From NCBI RefSeq assembly GCF_905220415.1, contig NC_059545.1, positions 3,110,001-3,174,000 on the forward strand: a stretch of DNA of 64,000 bases. Direction: 5' to 3'. The position numbers and the translations under genes were made by a program. Every line of letters starts with the position of its first letter. Within the stretch, counting starts at the first letter, position 1. The stretch comes from Colias croceus. Its lineage: Eukaryota; Arthropoda; Insecta; Lepidoptera; Pieridae. Below the pieces are notes generated by a model. It was given only the letters and a program-made list of their open reading frames with translations, was not told the origin of the DNA and made no database searches. This document shows positions 1-12,391 of this stretch, one piece after another.

Positions 1-207
1 AGGCTACTCACTACGTTTTTAAATAGTGAACTACACTTTATCTAAAAGTTTTCCGTCTTAAACCTAATAAATTAAATATACTACAGCCTTCCTCGAGAAT
101 CACTCTATCTATTAAAAATAAACCGCATCAAAATCCTTTTCGTAGTTTTAAGCATATAGATAGATATAGGGACAGAGAAAGCGACTTTGTTCTAAACTAT
201 GTAGTAA
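1..207 (-). repeat. Helitron-like interspersed repeat, cut by window start
   Basis: Minus-strand relative of the element at 10320-10514. The two share blocks such as AACCGCATCAAAATC in rearranged spacing, and the GCGACTTTGTTCTA segment near the 5' end. The 5' terminus, normally TCACTAC, reads TTACTAC here (mutated), at 207. The 3' end lies beyond the left edge of the window. Class is inferred from the better preserved sister copy. Confidence 0.55.
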
Positions 208-286
208 TAGTGTTTTTGTAAAATGCGTTTAATTTTTAGAAACTACCTATTGCCTACACGTGTTATAAAAATTTACGAACAAGAGC

Positions 287-901
287 CAGGGGCCTTAGAC
301 AAACGTACGTAACGCCATGGAATAGAAACTGCTAACGCTAATTATTGACATAAGCTCATGACATTTTGGTAATGGTTCGATCACACTACCAACGACGCAG
401 ACGACCACGACCAAAGTTCCAATCTTGCCGAAATTTGTTCAAAATCAATATTAAAATCTCCCGTCATTCTGGTACTCAGAAATAAAAAAATTCGAGGTCA
501 ATTAATAAAAAGAAATAGGGTTTTTTGCGATTTTCGCCGAGACGGTAAGTTTATCATACAATCACCTGAACCAAAATTGTATATAATCTAATTATCTATA
601 AAAAAGGTTAAATACATTTTTTTCTAGGAGCCACCGTTTCTATGAAAAACCTGTTTGTTTATCCATTGATCTCAAAAAATTTTTTTCCAAACACCAATAC
701 GACAGGAAATTCTTAAATTTCATTTTTAATTGTGTTTTGCACAATTTTATTTAATTGCGACTGGATGAAAATTTTGTTCGTGGTCGTCGTTGTCGTTGGT
801 AGGGTGACCGAATCCTTATGCAAAACATCATACGCTTATGTCAATTTCTATCGATAGCGTATTCTATTCCTTGGCGTTTTGCCGTTTGGCTAAGGCCCCA
901 G
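287..901. mobile_element. Non-autonomous DNA transposon with ~145-bp inverted arms
   Basis: The left arm (about 287-427) and the reverse complement of the right arm (about 764-901) align over roughly 145 bp with about three-quarters identity. The ends are CAGGGGCCTTAG and CTGGGGCCTTAG. Shared internal blocks include ACCCTACCAACGAC-like and GACGACCACGA. Flanks GAACAAGAGC (277-286) and GAACTGAGC (902-910) resemble a decayed target duplication. There is no coding capacity. CA...TG-type ends and an 8-10 bp duplication would fit hAT, but this is an inference. Confidence 0.65.
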
Positions 902-2281
902 GAACTGAGCAAGAACGTAAGAAATATCAACTAAAAAAAAAAGTTCTGAAAAGGCTTTCGGCTGATGGGCTGTCAATCCTATAGATGGCGCCATCTATTT
1001 TTCGCCATACATTTTCCAAGAGTAAAAAGAAGCCTAGACTAGTTATTTCATATCCTAACTTAATTAGTACGAAATATTAATCATTTTTTTTTATAATGCC
1101 TCAGCATAACAAGCAAACTTACTATAATAAACTTTCATCACACCTAAAATTCGCAGTTTCTATTGTAAATAGGTAATATTATTACAGTGATTAGACGTAA
1201 GAATAAGTGTCCCGCGTGAATTAACCTACAACAGCTACTCCATTAGTTTATTTAATAAAAATTAAAGGAAATAACTTTTTATATACTTGGAAAAATGGTA
1301 CCTAATTAATTTCGTTACCGAACCCAGCTTTTAAATTAATCCAAATTCGAAAAGAAATTCAAAGGTCAAAGTCGTTAATCGTTATTCGGTTTATTCGATT
1401 ATTAAAAATCGATGTTTTGGGCTACGTAGGTGTTCAGAATTTTGAAGGAATTTTATTATAATCCATCAATGATATCTATGTAAAATTTTTGAAATCATAT
1501 TATGATATTGATTTCAAATATTTTATTGTTAAAAATATTTATAAAAATAAAACCCGTACTTTGGTACCTTCAGTCAGCATGAACGTGTGAAGAAAAACAT
1601 AGAAACTGTCAGTTTTTATTTTGACATTTCGCATTTGAGTATTCAGAACAGAATGTCAACAGTGTAAAATTTTTGTTTTTCATTTTTGCTTTCAATGTAA
1701 AATTTAATTTAAAACTTATTTTTTGTTTTTTTAGTGTTGTGGTACTTAAAATATAATTATTTGTCTTGCCTGTAAATTTTTATACGAATCCATCTTTGGT
1801 AAGTAAAAGGTTATGTTTATATTAAAATGTTGTTTTGGATTTAACAACAAATTAATATTAATTTTATTAGTTCCTCAATTATTCTTATAAATTTATACAA
1901 TGATGAGTTGGTTTTATGGAATATGTAAATTTTATAACTTTTGAGGAAACTTCTCAATATTTTCAATAATTTAGTACTATGAATTCACATGTATTGTTAT
2001 TTTGCTCTTCTAAGAAATAATAAAAGGAATTATAAAAAAAGCTAATTTATGTATAAAGGGATTGCAATAAAAAGATTAAAATTACGCATATCATTTTATC
2101 ATTAAAATTTGTAAAGGAAAAAAACTATTTATTGAAAATATTCGAGTCTAGATAAAAAAAAGCTTTTAATATAATAAAAAATTTTAATAATCATAAACTT
2201 ATCCAACATTTAGTTTTAGAATTATTATTGGAGATAAAAAAAATTGCCGTTGCTCTGTTTTGCTTAACTTATTAAAACCTA
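902..2281. other. Non-coding AT-rich stretch
   Basis: No coding exon can be supported. It holds a perfect 18-bp palindrome at 981-998 (ATAGATGGC and its mirror), containing the GATGGCGC motif that recurs in this window. A possible non-coding first exon lies at about 1571-1798: an initiator-like TCAGTCAGC near 1570 and a good splice donor (TTTG|GTAAGT) at 1799. That exon call is weak. Confidence 0.4.
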
Positions 2282-2323
2282 TATCTTTTTGCCGTATATG
2301 CATACATATACGGCAAAAAGATA
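2282..2323. repeat. Perfect palindrome, 19-bp arms, 4-base loop
   Basis: The arm TATCTTTTTGCCGTATATG is followed by loop CATA and then the exact reverse complement. Perfect pairing over 19 bp with a 4-base loop in AT-rich DNA is not expected by chance. It could form a cruciform or RNA hairpin. It is too short and too perfect for an ordinary miRNA precursor. Confidence 0.9.
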
Positions 2324-3167
2324 AGCAGATTTTTATGAAAAGTCACTACCCGCTATCGATAAGACATCTCAAAACAAAGAAATTCGGGGATCACAATATA
2401 AAAATGAAGCCTATAACTATACTAACATTAAAAATTTGTATACGGTAATATAGTAGATCAGTTTCTTTTGATCAATTGGACCACATTTTGACTTTGAAAT
2501 CAAAGTTTAGTTTCATGACAATTTATCTCGTGTTTTGGGGAATGTCTGTTCAAAATTAATGAAAGACGCACAAAGAAAAATACTGCTGTGATCAACTGCC
2601 AAACTTTCTTCTTCAAAGTTACTAAATTATGTATTTGGTATTACTAAATTTATGGATAGCACAAAGATGTTATTGCTGTAATAAAATTAGGAATTTATTT
2701 ATTTATAAATTTGTAAATCTGTCTCGTTAATTATGCTGAACAAATTAAAAATGTACGATACCTATACTTACAGTTCCACATGTTGAAAATTTTCAGTCAA
2801 TTATTTAGAGCATTTGCATTGCTTATGAAATTGTATGGTCATTTCGTATTCATATTATGTTAATATGTGTACAGTCGTGAATAAAAATCATTATAGTGAT
2901 TAATGATAACATTAATTTAATTTTAATTTTTAACCATACCGTGATTTGCAATGATTATTATCTACTATTTGTAAAGAGGTTATAGGTACTGTAGCATGTG
3001 AAATACAATATTGTAAGAAAATTACATCAATCAATTATTACCTAACCTACCTATTAAATGTCAAATTACCATTAAAAATATTCAATGTGCGACTCCATAT
3101 AATCTAAATCGTGTTTGAAAATATGCCCTAGCAATTTCTTGCAAATTACCGCATTATATGTAGTGCA
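2324..3167. other. Non-coding AT-rich stretch
   Basis: No coding region, RNA gene or clear repeat recognised. Confidence 0.4.
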
Positions 3168-3417
3168 TTCCATATTATAATTATAATATTATAAATGCGA
3201 AAGTACCTAACTCTGTCTGTCTGTCTGTTACTCAATCACGCCTTAACTACTGGACCAATTTGCATGAAATTTGAAATAGAGATATTTTGATACCCGAGAA
3301 AGGACATAGGCTACTTTTTATCCCGGGAAAATGACGCAATCCCGGAAATCCATCGGGAACGGGAACTATGCGGGTTTTTCTTTGTCTGCGCGGGCGAAGC
3401 TGCGGGTGAAAAGCTAG
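3168..3417 (+). mobile_element. Helitron-like non-autonomous element
   Basis: The body begins near the ATATTATAAATGCGAAAGT block and a (CTGT)n run. It carries ATCCCGG/CGGGAACGGGAACTATGCGG blocks shared with the copies at 41159 and 46548. It ends in a GC hairpin (GCGCGGGCGAAGCTGCG) followed by AAGCTAG|T. The CTAG end before T and the upstream hairpin match Helitron 3' ends. The 5' end (TC at about 3169) is less certain because it is not preceded by A. Confidence 0.65.
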
Positions 3418-6400
3418 TACGAATATAAAGTATGTCGCATTTACGTATGCTGAGAATTTACTTTTCCAAATGTCCGCAAGGTGCAGATTGTAGTTGCCCT
3501 GCACGGTGCTCCTATTTGACATACTAATGCAATAATAAAAATAGTTAACACTTTTCCTCACGACTGTACACTTCATTGCTGAATTCCATTATAGGAGATT
3601 AGAGCACAATTATGAGAGCAATCGTCTTGAACTGTCAATGCGTTGCTCGCATCATTGTATGATTGTAATTGACTGTACATTACATTCACAATGGTATTAT
3701 GCGCTTGCGATCATTATCGGGACAATGCCGTTGTTCGTATTATTTATTTAACTAACTATAATTGTGATTGACGAAACTTGGTTTAAACTTTTAATTAACG
3801 TTTTATGCATTAAATGTATCAATTATAATGTTTTACCATCTGTTAGATAGAAGATAGGTATTATGAACGAAATGGGCAATAAAAACGTAATAATTTAATC
3901 AATAATTTCGCTATTACATACAGAAGTTTGTTAATTCTCACTATAAACCAACAACCTACGATTAGTTCTCAGATACGCATGTCAAACATGTAATTCGCAA
4001 CTAGTTTAACTTCTTCAGTTAAAGAAATTAACTGAACAATTGATTGGAATCATTAACCGGGAGCTCCTTCCAATTAGCATACCTTTGATAAATAGCCTTA
4101 ATTATGAAACGTGTGGGGAACGGAAAAGCTTTGTTTCTACTTGTGCTGTTTGACTTAATTAAATGTTGAGATAATAGTTTGAATGTTAACTAAATAGGAT
4201 TATCACTTTGATAAACTGGGTGTTTGATGAATCTTAGAATAATGTTCTAAACGTTTAAAAGAGTTTTTAATTTATTACCCGTAACGAATGTATCCAAAGC
4301 TACCTTTGTAAGTTTTGTAAATCTAGATCTAGCTTTTAATTTAGCTCAGTCAGAATAGGTTGTACAGCATGAACATATTTATTCATTAGGTGTAATAATA
4401 TGTGTCTACGCTTTTCGATATTTGTGTAAAGCGCAATCAAACCGTCAGTTTTTTAATCATGCATTTCAGTTAGATTCAGGCTTTATATCTATGCAATTTG
4501 CGCTCTCTAAACGTGCGGTGTGATGCTCATACGTTATCGTGACGAAAGCTCGCCCCGAGGCGGATAGGGCCGTTTTATATGGAAAGTAGCGGACAATCCA
4601 TCGTGTCCCCCTATTATGTCCGTTAGTTGGATGCACGCCCGCGGCCCTCGTTCGGTACTAGACGACGATTTAATTAAAGTATTGTGCGCGCCGCCATTAA
4701 CGTGCAGTTTGAAGGCGTTAAGGCGGGTGTGTGCAGTTTTGACGGCATCATATAATTTTTGGAGACGGAAAATTTGTCGAAAAAGAAATAGAATGGTTTT
4801 AATGTAGGAGATAGAGATTTTCTACATCATAATGTGTTCTTGATTAGAATTTAAATTATGTTACAGAATTATGAAATATCTACATACCTATCGATTAACC
4901 ACAAATGTATTTGTTTTACGTGGTTTCCAGCTATGCCGCCATTGATTTTATTCCATTATATTTTAATAAACTTAATTGGCGTAGTACACATGTCGTTATG
5001 CACTTCTACAGTTGTTACCAGTCAATTACCAGTGATATTATAATGAAATATATGACAAATATATGAGCTGATAAGAAGCAAAAATTGGGAATAATAAAGC
5101 TATTATCATTTTTCTAATGCATAATGTTATTTGCTACATAAGAAGTTTTAAATAGCTATTCTTCATGTTTTAATACTGCATAATAAAAAACCGTTCCTTA
5201 TTTGCTTCGATAATTGCGAACAAGCTTCGCTTTAACAGCACCGCTCGATAAGGGATTATACACCATTATTATGCAGAGCTCTTAGGTTTCGGGAACACTG
5301 CCTCTCGTCAATTAAGGTATCGCTGAAACTCATCTTCAATCCTAGACTCAGCCTAGGCTACCTATAGTACAATGGGGTATAATGAGGGTACAGAGTACAT
5401 TCCTTCCACGGCTTTCGATGTTGGTAATATGCGAATGGGGCTTGAATAAACTTCTCATACATTGTTTTAAGACTGGATATTAATTATTGACTATCCTTGG
5501 GTTTGGTATATGATCCATTCTGTGGTGAAACGTGTTTGTTATGCATACTGCATGCAGTAAGTAGGTATGAACGGTGTCTTCTTGTCCTATTTATTAAACT
5601 GGACGCTTTTGAATATGAAATTGAAATGTATTTTTAAGCATATTCGTAATTACATACAGTTCCTTACAAATACATTTTTATAACAGACGAGACTATCTCC
5701 TAAAAAGTTGATTGGTAAACGATAAAGCCAATTTTAATATGATTTTTTGCACGTAAGCAAATTAATTATTATAATTATAAATTTGTTATAAGTATTTTCC
5801 AACACGTAGTGTTCATGTAGCGTGGGAAATACTGAAGAAATGTTCCTAGAAGACAATTAACAAGATTTTAATAAGTTTAAACCTACATCAATGGTAAAGT
5901 TCAATTAACATTACAACGATTAAATTAAACCCCCATTGGTGAGCCTGAGAAACGAAGTACGTTCTAAGTCGTTGGAATCTAGTTTCAGATTCTTACGGGA
6001 TATTGCTAATGAGACATAATTAAAGGGTCGTTTGAGAGAACGGCCGCATAAAATTAATATTAAAAGACCAAACTTAACGACACACGGATTTGTAATTTTA
6101 TATCAGCTTTGATTGGGATGCCAATAAAATTGTCGTAACGGTGTGGTATAAAAGTTTAAAACATAATTGGATTTGTTTTTTAATCATTGAATTATGGGAA
6201 TTGGGTAAACAGTATCGATATTATTTCGAACGGAGATCGAGATCATTTAAATGTTAATGTGATTGTTTATGACATAATATTGGTTATAGGTTGACTCCAC
6301 ATAAAGGTGAGCCTTCGGAGTTCATAGAACGGGAAAATGTAGTCGCGTATATGGACCATAAATAGATTCGAATGTTTTTAAATGTACGTTTCTGCTTATC

Positions 6401-9307
6401 CAAATAAATTGGATTGGACAAGCTTAAGTGTCGATGGACATGTCTTTGCGCCTTTTCTGGTCAAGCATTAAATATCGCAGGCGAGATTCTATTGCTACGC
6501 GCGCGCGCATGCTCTAAGTTACTTTGTGACACTGGTACTTTGTAAAAAGGACGTTTATTAAACTTTATCACGTGTTCTATATTTGAATTGAATGTGCAAA
6601 TGATTTTGCATTTTCTGCCATTTGTTGGGATAATTGTACCAATGACATGTTTCGCCTTTATTTGTAAAAGGTAATGGGGATACATTTTATGTTCGTGCAT
6701 CGATTTTAAGACTTTCTTAGTTATTCGAAATATCTACATTGATTCTGTAAAATAAAGGACGAAGTTGAATGTGAATAACTTATTCGAGAACTGGGATTAA
6801 CTTTTGTATTATGTACCTAGTTTTTTGAGGGGTGATGGTGATAATCGTCTGCATCTTTTTGCTTGTTGTAGATCTTCATTGGTTCTGGAGCGATTTAGAA
6901 ATCGCTCTGACATTCTAATTCATCTCCATACGACATCAACACTGTTCACAGAGGAGTAACACGATCGTAAAATTTACAATTCCGATCGTCGGGGGCATGA
7001 GGCAAAGCTCGGGCTGTGCGAGGAATGCTTGCTAACCGTTTCCCCTCGTGTTCTCACGAGTCGCTTGTAGTGTCCCCGACGACACGGATTTTAATCGCGA
7101 CACAACGTCATTGCTGATTTATCTTACGATGCCCGCAACGGTCTACGATTTCCCATTTCTGAATTTCTGATGTCGCTATTACCTATCGGATACATCTGCG
7201 AATTTCATTATGTGACCCCGATTTTGGGTATGTTGCAAGTAATGGTTGGCAGGAAAGTGGGTATTGTTTTTTTATGTATTGTGCTGCAGTAATATTGTTA
7301 GTTTCAATGAATGTTCAATACTATATGGCATATGTGTTAGTTTATGAATCAATTCTACATTTTGACATGGAATCTTTTTGAAAAAAAAAACTGCTTAAAT
7401 TTTAAGGATAATCAATAATTAGTGTGCGATATGGATGTGATGGATTTTAACTACGAAAATATAGTTACATATTAAAAAGTACCCATAACTCATAAGTATC
7501 ATATATAAGTACATTAAGTTTTATCATATCTGAAATTTAAATTTTGTCTTCAAAAGCTCTTAATTCATTTTGCCGTTATAAAAGCTAAATCATAATATTC
7601 AAATATTGTCAACTTGACCTGTTCTCACGCTGTTCCAGGTAGATAGGTAGACAAGTCTACACAATATGCCTATCATGTACCGAAGTCGAGAATTTGCATT
7701 GTTTTGAAATTTATCCGATGCACTGGGTGTGTTTGTTTAAAACCCGTTTATCATGTGTCTGGAAGTGAAGCTCTGGGAATAATTCTTTGACATTGTTCTA
7801 CCGAGTATTATTAGTTTCTTAACATTGCTTATTCTATTTTTATTATGTAATTTTGGATACGTGAATGTTCTGCAGCTAATAGGTAGTAGGTACGTAGGTA
7901 GTATACGGTTGTAAGGGATTCCATGGTTTGTTAGCAGAAATTATCAGCATATTAGTATAGTCCAAATATTTAATGTGATAAAAGAAAATTGTAGCCAGTA
8001 AATTGAAATTTACCATCCCAATTATACCTGATTTCCGTCAACAAATCGGTACAAGATTTAGGTGATAGGCCCTACGTTGTTAGCTCGTGTTCCTCATCCA
8101 TCAAATTACAAAACCATCATCTTAATACCCTCCGCCTCCAAGCCAGCCTTTCAATAAAACAACACCGCGTAGATAGAATGTAATTACAGTATCGTCGATG
8201 TTCGCATAAACTTGCTCGAAGCGAATTTCTTCTGTAATACGGTGCTGAGTTTGTATTGTAGGATTGTTTAGATGCCTCATGCCAGATACCAGTGTCGGTT
8301 ATTAATATGTTTTGTAGACTTTGCCATTTGATTATGGGTGTCGATGATCGCTGGCTTTGCGCTGTTAGCGGTGAACTGATACCGTCTTTATGTTATGAAA
8401 CCAGATTTCCTAGATGTAAATTTTATTGTTGTTGTGTGTTTGAATTACGTTATTGCTTGTTGTTTGTGTACAAATGTATTTAAATAGTGCTTGGACTTGA
8501 AGCTTTCAGTTTCTGTTATACTTTCTCTATCGATTAATGCAATGTTATTTAAATCGCGATTGATAGTGTTAGCATGTTAGCTTCCACTATCATAACATAA
8601 TGGTCTGTCTAAGAATTAAGAATTCGTGGAATTTCAAGTCTCGTCTAAACTACTGTCGCCTGATCCGAATATATTTTTCATTTTAGAAAATTAAGTAGTA
8701 CCTATTTTAGAAAATTAAGTAGTACTACAAGTAGCTACATATCACCGAAATATACTTCCAGATATATTTTTATTTGAAAGGTTTAAACAAAACAAATTAC
8801 CATTTATTTATTGTCTACACTCTACCACTTTGCTTTAACATACCATTAAATGTTTTCTACCCATTACATAAGTTTTAATTCCACACTTACTTTCGCTGTG
8901 AAGGACAAAAACACCTGCATGATAATTTTGTTATTACCATACAAAGAGAATTTCGAAGTTTTCATTGTGAATGTTAATTATGTAAATCGATTCAATATCC
9001 TTATATTGACTTAATGTTGCTTAGGAAGGAAATGTGTCGTAAACTTGGTTTGGGAATTGTGCTCTTTGTATTTTGAGTTTTGATTAACATTAGTGGTTCA
9101 CCTGCTAATCAGTATGTAAAATATTCAATATTTTAACCGTTTTATTCGGTTCAGTTATTTTGTCTTTCAGGCTGAGGTGAAGAGTGGCTCTGTAGCCATA
9201 AGGTCGCATATTTGTGTAATTTATGTGTGTTCCATTTAATGTAATGTCTGTAATTTGGTGTGTACAATACCTAAAGTTCTTATTCATTCAATCGAGTATA
9301 GCTCATA
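3418..9307. other. Long non-coding region
   Basis: No supported exon in nearly 6 kb. GC-richer islands at about 4530-4760 and 6960-7170 stand out from the AT-rich background and could be regulatory, but nothing identifies them. At 6986-7082 a TCGTCGGGG/CCCCGACGA 9-bp stem encloses a CTCGTG-TTCT-CACGAG hairpin (7045-7060), a possible structured RNA. At 8681-8728 a 24-bp unit starting TTTTAGAAAATTAAGTAGTA is duplicated in tandem. Confidence 0.4.
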
Positions 9308-9660
9308 TCTATACATATAATAAAATCGTAGGAAAGTCAAAACTGTACATTGATTATTTTTTTAAAAGAATACCTGGGCCGTGATCTATAATCGATATAG
9401 AAGCCAAAAACATAGTTTTTAGAATTTTTGTCTGTTTGTCTGTTTGTCTGTTTGTCTGTTTGTCTGTTTGTCTGTTTGTCTGTATGTTTGTCCGAGCTAA
9501 TCTCGAAAAGTACTGCATAGATTGACTTCAAATTTTGCATGAATATTACTAACAGGTCGGGTGAGGCTATAGGCTACATATTATCAAGCTATCACCTACG
9601 GGGGAGGAGCTGTGAACCTTTATTTTTCTTACGTATTCCGTGTATTACGACAGCGTACAA
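9308..9660 (+). repeat. Helitron-like repeat with (TGTCTGTT)n
   Basis: Starts A|TCTATACATATAATAAAATC, the same 5' style as the other A|TC elements here, followed by a seven-copy TGTCTGTT microsatellite (9429-9484). It then carries the 'CTAATCTCGAAAAGTACTG' type body common in moth repeats. No CTRR 3' end was found, so the right boundary is approximate. Confidence 0.55.
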
Positions 9661-9721
9661 TCTAAAGACTCATGTTTAAATGTTGGTTTCGAGTAAGCCA
9701 TGCTATTATCTAGCTTTACAA

Positions 9722-10045
9722 AATAAAAACTATGTCATTTACGTAATTTGGGCAGAGAAACAGTTTAATGAATTTAGTAGTATAAAGACAAATTAGAAAC
9801 AGCGCCATCTATTAAATGTTATAAAAATCAAATCAATTTACACGTTAACTATTGGAAATTAATAATCAAATGACGCATATATAAATGTTGTTTGACAATA
9901 TCTATATTGACACTATAAAAATTATGCCATTTAAGTAACTTGGGAAGAGAAACATAGCTTAAAGAATGTAAGTTGTATAATGTTAATTTTGTAACAGCGC
10001 CATCTATGAGATTTCGTAAAAATCAAATCAATTTACATGTTAACA
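9722..10045. repeat. Diverged tandem duplication, ~195-bp period
   Basis: Two diverged copies share AACAGCGCCATCTAT, AAAAATCAAATCAATTTACA and GTTAAC blocks. The first CAGCGCCATCT is at 9800 and the second at 9995. Both carry a GGGAAGAGAAACA-like block upstream. No coding capacity. Confidence 0.7.
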
Positions 10046-10319
10046 CTACTGAACACAATGTTAAAAATTAATAATTTAAATATAATTATGTTATTTATTT
10101 ATTTAACTCTTTAACCCATATCTTCCGTTCCCTGTAAGATATATTTCGTGTAAATAATAAACTACATTTTTTTAAAGTGAGGGTAGATGTTTATTATTTT
10201 AAGTAAAAATAGACACCATTATCTACACTTAATCTAATGATTGTGTTCCAAAGAGTATACTAATATATTGTTGTGTTCATTAGTTACAATTTTAAAAATC
10301 TTCGTGTTTTATAAATTTA

Positions 10320-10514
10320 CTAGCTTACCGCCCGCGGCTTCGTCCGCTTTGTCTAAAACCTAATAAATTATGTACTAAAACCTTCCTCTTGAATCAGTCT
10401 ATCTATTAAAAAAACCGCATCAAAATCTGTTGCAAAGTTTTAAAGATTTAAGCATACAAAGGGACATAGGGACATAGGGACACAGAAAGCGACTTTTTTC
10501 ATACTATGTAGTGA
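10320..10514 (-). mobile_element. Helitron-like non-autonomous element
   Basis: On the minus strand it reads A|TCACTACATAGTATG at the 5' end (10514) and GCGGACGAAGCCGCGGGCGG followed by TAAG and CTAG|T at the 3' end (10320). Features seen are the 5' TC, a GCGG/CCGC hairpin a few bases before the terminus, CTAG as a CTRR end, and insertion between A and T. Body blocks match the copy at 1-207. At 195 bp with no ORF it is non-autonomous. Confidence 0.75.
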
Positions 10515-10515
10515 T

Positions 10516-11011
10516 ATTTATAAAGCAATTGAATGCCATAAAACCAAAAATATCAAATGCAATCTTCGTGTTTTGTGAATTTTCACCATCATGCGTTCCC
10601 ACAAAAGGTAAGTTGTTACTTACAGGTATTTATTGAAATGAAATGAAATGAAATGAAATGAATGATTCTTTTATTATTTTGAGGTGCATTGGGAATAGAA
10701 GTTTTTGATAAAATTTTATTTGTAAGTAGCTTTTTTTATAGATTTACAGTTAACTTTTGATTTTTTTATTTACAGATTCAATGCTAATAAAATTATATCG
10801 CCTTTGGAAGACGATTTCTGCTGATATTTTTACTACACCACTTGAAAATTGATGATTTGATGATAAAGACAGTAGCAGCGAGGATTAAGTGGAAATTAGT
10901 AATCATCCGCTTCGTCAATTTTTGACTGAAGTTAATGTCCAACGTCCAATGGTTCAATCATTGGAAGTATCTTGGGAAATTTTGGAGGATATTTTTCAGG
11001 AAGGAGAGTAG
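10516..11011 (+). pseudogene. Relict spliced ORF of unknown element
   Basis: An ATG at 10591 opens MRSHK and runs to a strong donor (AAAAG|GTAAGTT, 10608). A matching-phase acceptor (TTATTTACAG|A, exon from 10776) continues RFNANKIISPLEDDFC to a stop near 10822. After further stops, an acidic reading frame resumes and ends VSWEILEDIFQEGE-stop at about 11011. The leader at 10516-10560 (AATGCCATAAAA, AATATCAAAT) resembles 20338-20390 in intron 1 of the transposase gene. It looks like a decayed transposon gene. No family is recognised. Confidence 0.35.
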
Positions 11012-11030
11012 GGGCAGCCAACCACATATC

Positions 11031-12086
11031 AAACTACTACGTTTTAGTACCGAAAAAAATGTTATTGCCAAATGAAACGTAAATTTTGCACTCACAACTT
11101 TACAAGTAATGTTTTTATTTTGACTTTGCGGTTATCTGGTTATAATATTTATCGTTATGGCTATCGACGTACCGACCGTACTGGGATCAGAGTAGGTACA
11201 TGATATACAGTTCATCATCCAGGATTGCTTAGAGCATTTTCACACTGAAAAAGATGTTTTCTTTGAATCGTAGTTGCTTCATTTATTTATTTTTAATCAT
11301 TTTACATAATATGTTTTATATTTTATAAATATATCATTTTCATTATTTAAGTAGATAAAATAAATTATGTAACGGTTTTATAAGAAAACACATTATATTT
11401 GTTAGGCGACGGTGATTTCTTCCAGGCAAAAGATATTCATCAGCTCAATAAAATTGAACAGTATGTTGTTAGTTATTCTTTAGATTCACAATTGTAATGA
11501 GCACTTCCGCATGCAAGTTGTATCGTAGTTTAGATATATCATAGTTTTTACATATTAAAGTTCCAACAAAACCCTCAAATTTTTTAGTAGAGTTGAGCAA
11601 GATAATTTAAAAAATGTGCCGTGTTAAGTATTATAGAAAAGGTTAGTTCGTTGGTAATTATTATTTCTTCTTCATTTACATGTTGTAAGTAAAAATAAAC
11701 TTTAACTAACAGTCAAAGTAGTCAAAGTATATTTTAACTAATACTACTTAATATCTATTATACTTATGTTCAGTATTTATCTGTATTATTATTGCTTGAC
11801 AATTAATATATTTTCATGTCGTATACCAAATTATAAACATAAGTTTAATATGTAATTAGCTGGATTTATTTTTACACACTCACAGACTTATATTTTATGT
11901 TAAATGTTAAAAGAGTGTTAATATGTAGTGTAAATCATAATACATTTTTTCACAATTAAAAATAATCCTTTTTTCTGATGGTGTTGGCATTAAATTAAAC
12001 CGCGCTGTCGTTTCGTTCACAAAAAGTGATGTTATGAGGAGCATATTCGGTCCTCATATCATAAGAAATCTGTGCGAAAACAATAA
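11031..12086. other. Non-coding AT-rich stretch
   Basis: No exon, RNA gene or repeat with recognisable ends. Several long A/T runs only. Confidence 0.4.
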
Positions 12087-12391
12087 ACACGTGTTAGAGG
12101 TCCGCGCCACGCCGGCGTGCCGCCGCCGAGAGACCCCGGCGCGCCGCCGCCGCCGCCGGGTCACAGAAAAATTGGCGCCGAGTTCAAATTTTGCGCGCGA
12201 ACACAGCACGCGTTGTTGTCTACAACAGGGCAACGATAATAGACAATGTCTACTATATCGATGCCAGATGTTTTACTCCAAAAGCTAGCCAAAAAACACT
12301 CCAATAGATTTATTGATAGGGATGACGACGTCGCTCAAGAGTGTTGGAGATATTTTGCTACGGCTAACCCTTCAGATTTAGGAGATGTAAA

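Noticed and set aside
12034..12288. Arg-rich ORF at 12.0-12.3 kb
   Set aside because: The Arg run is translation of the GC-rich subterminal region of the hAT element.
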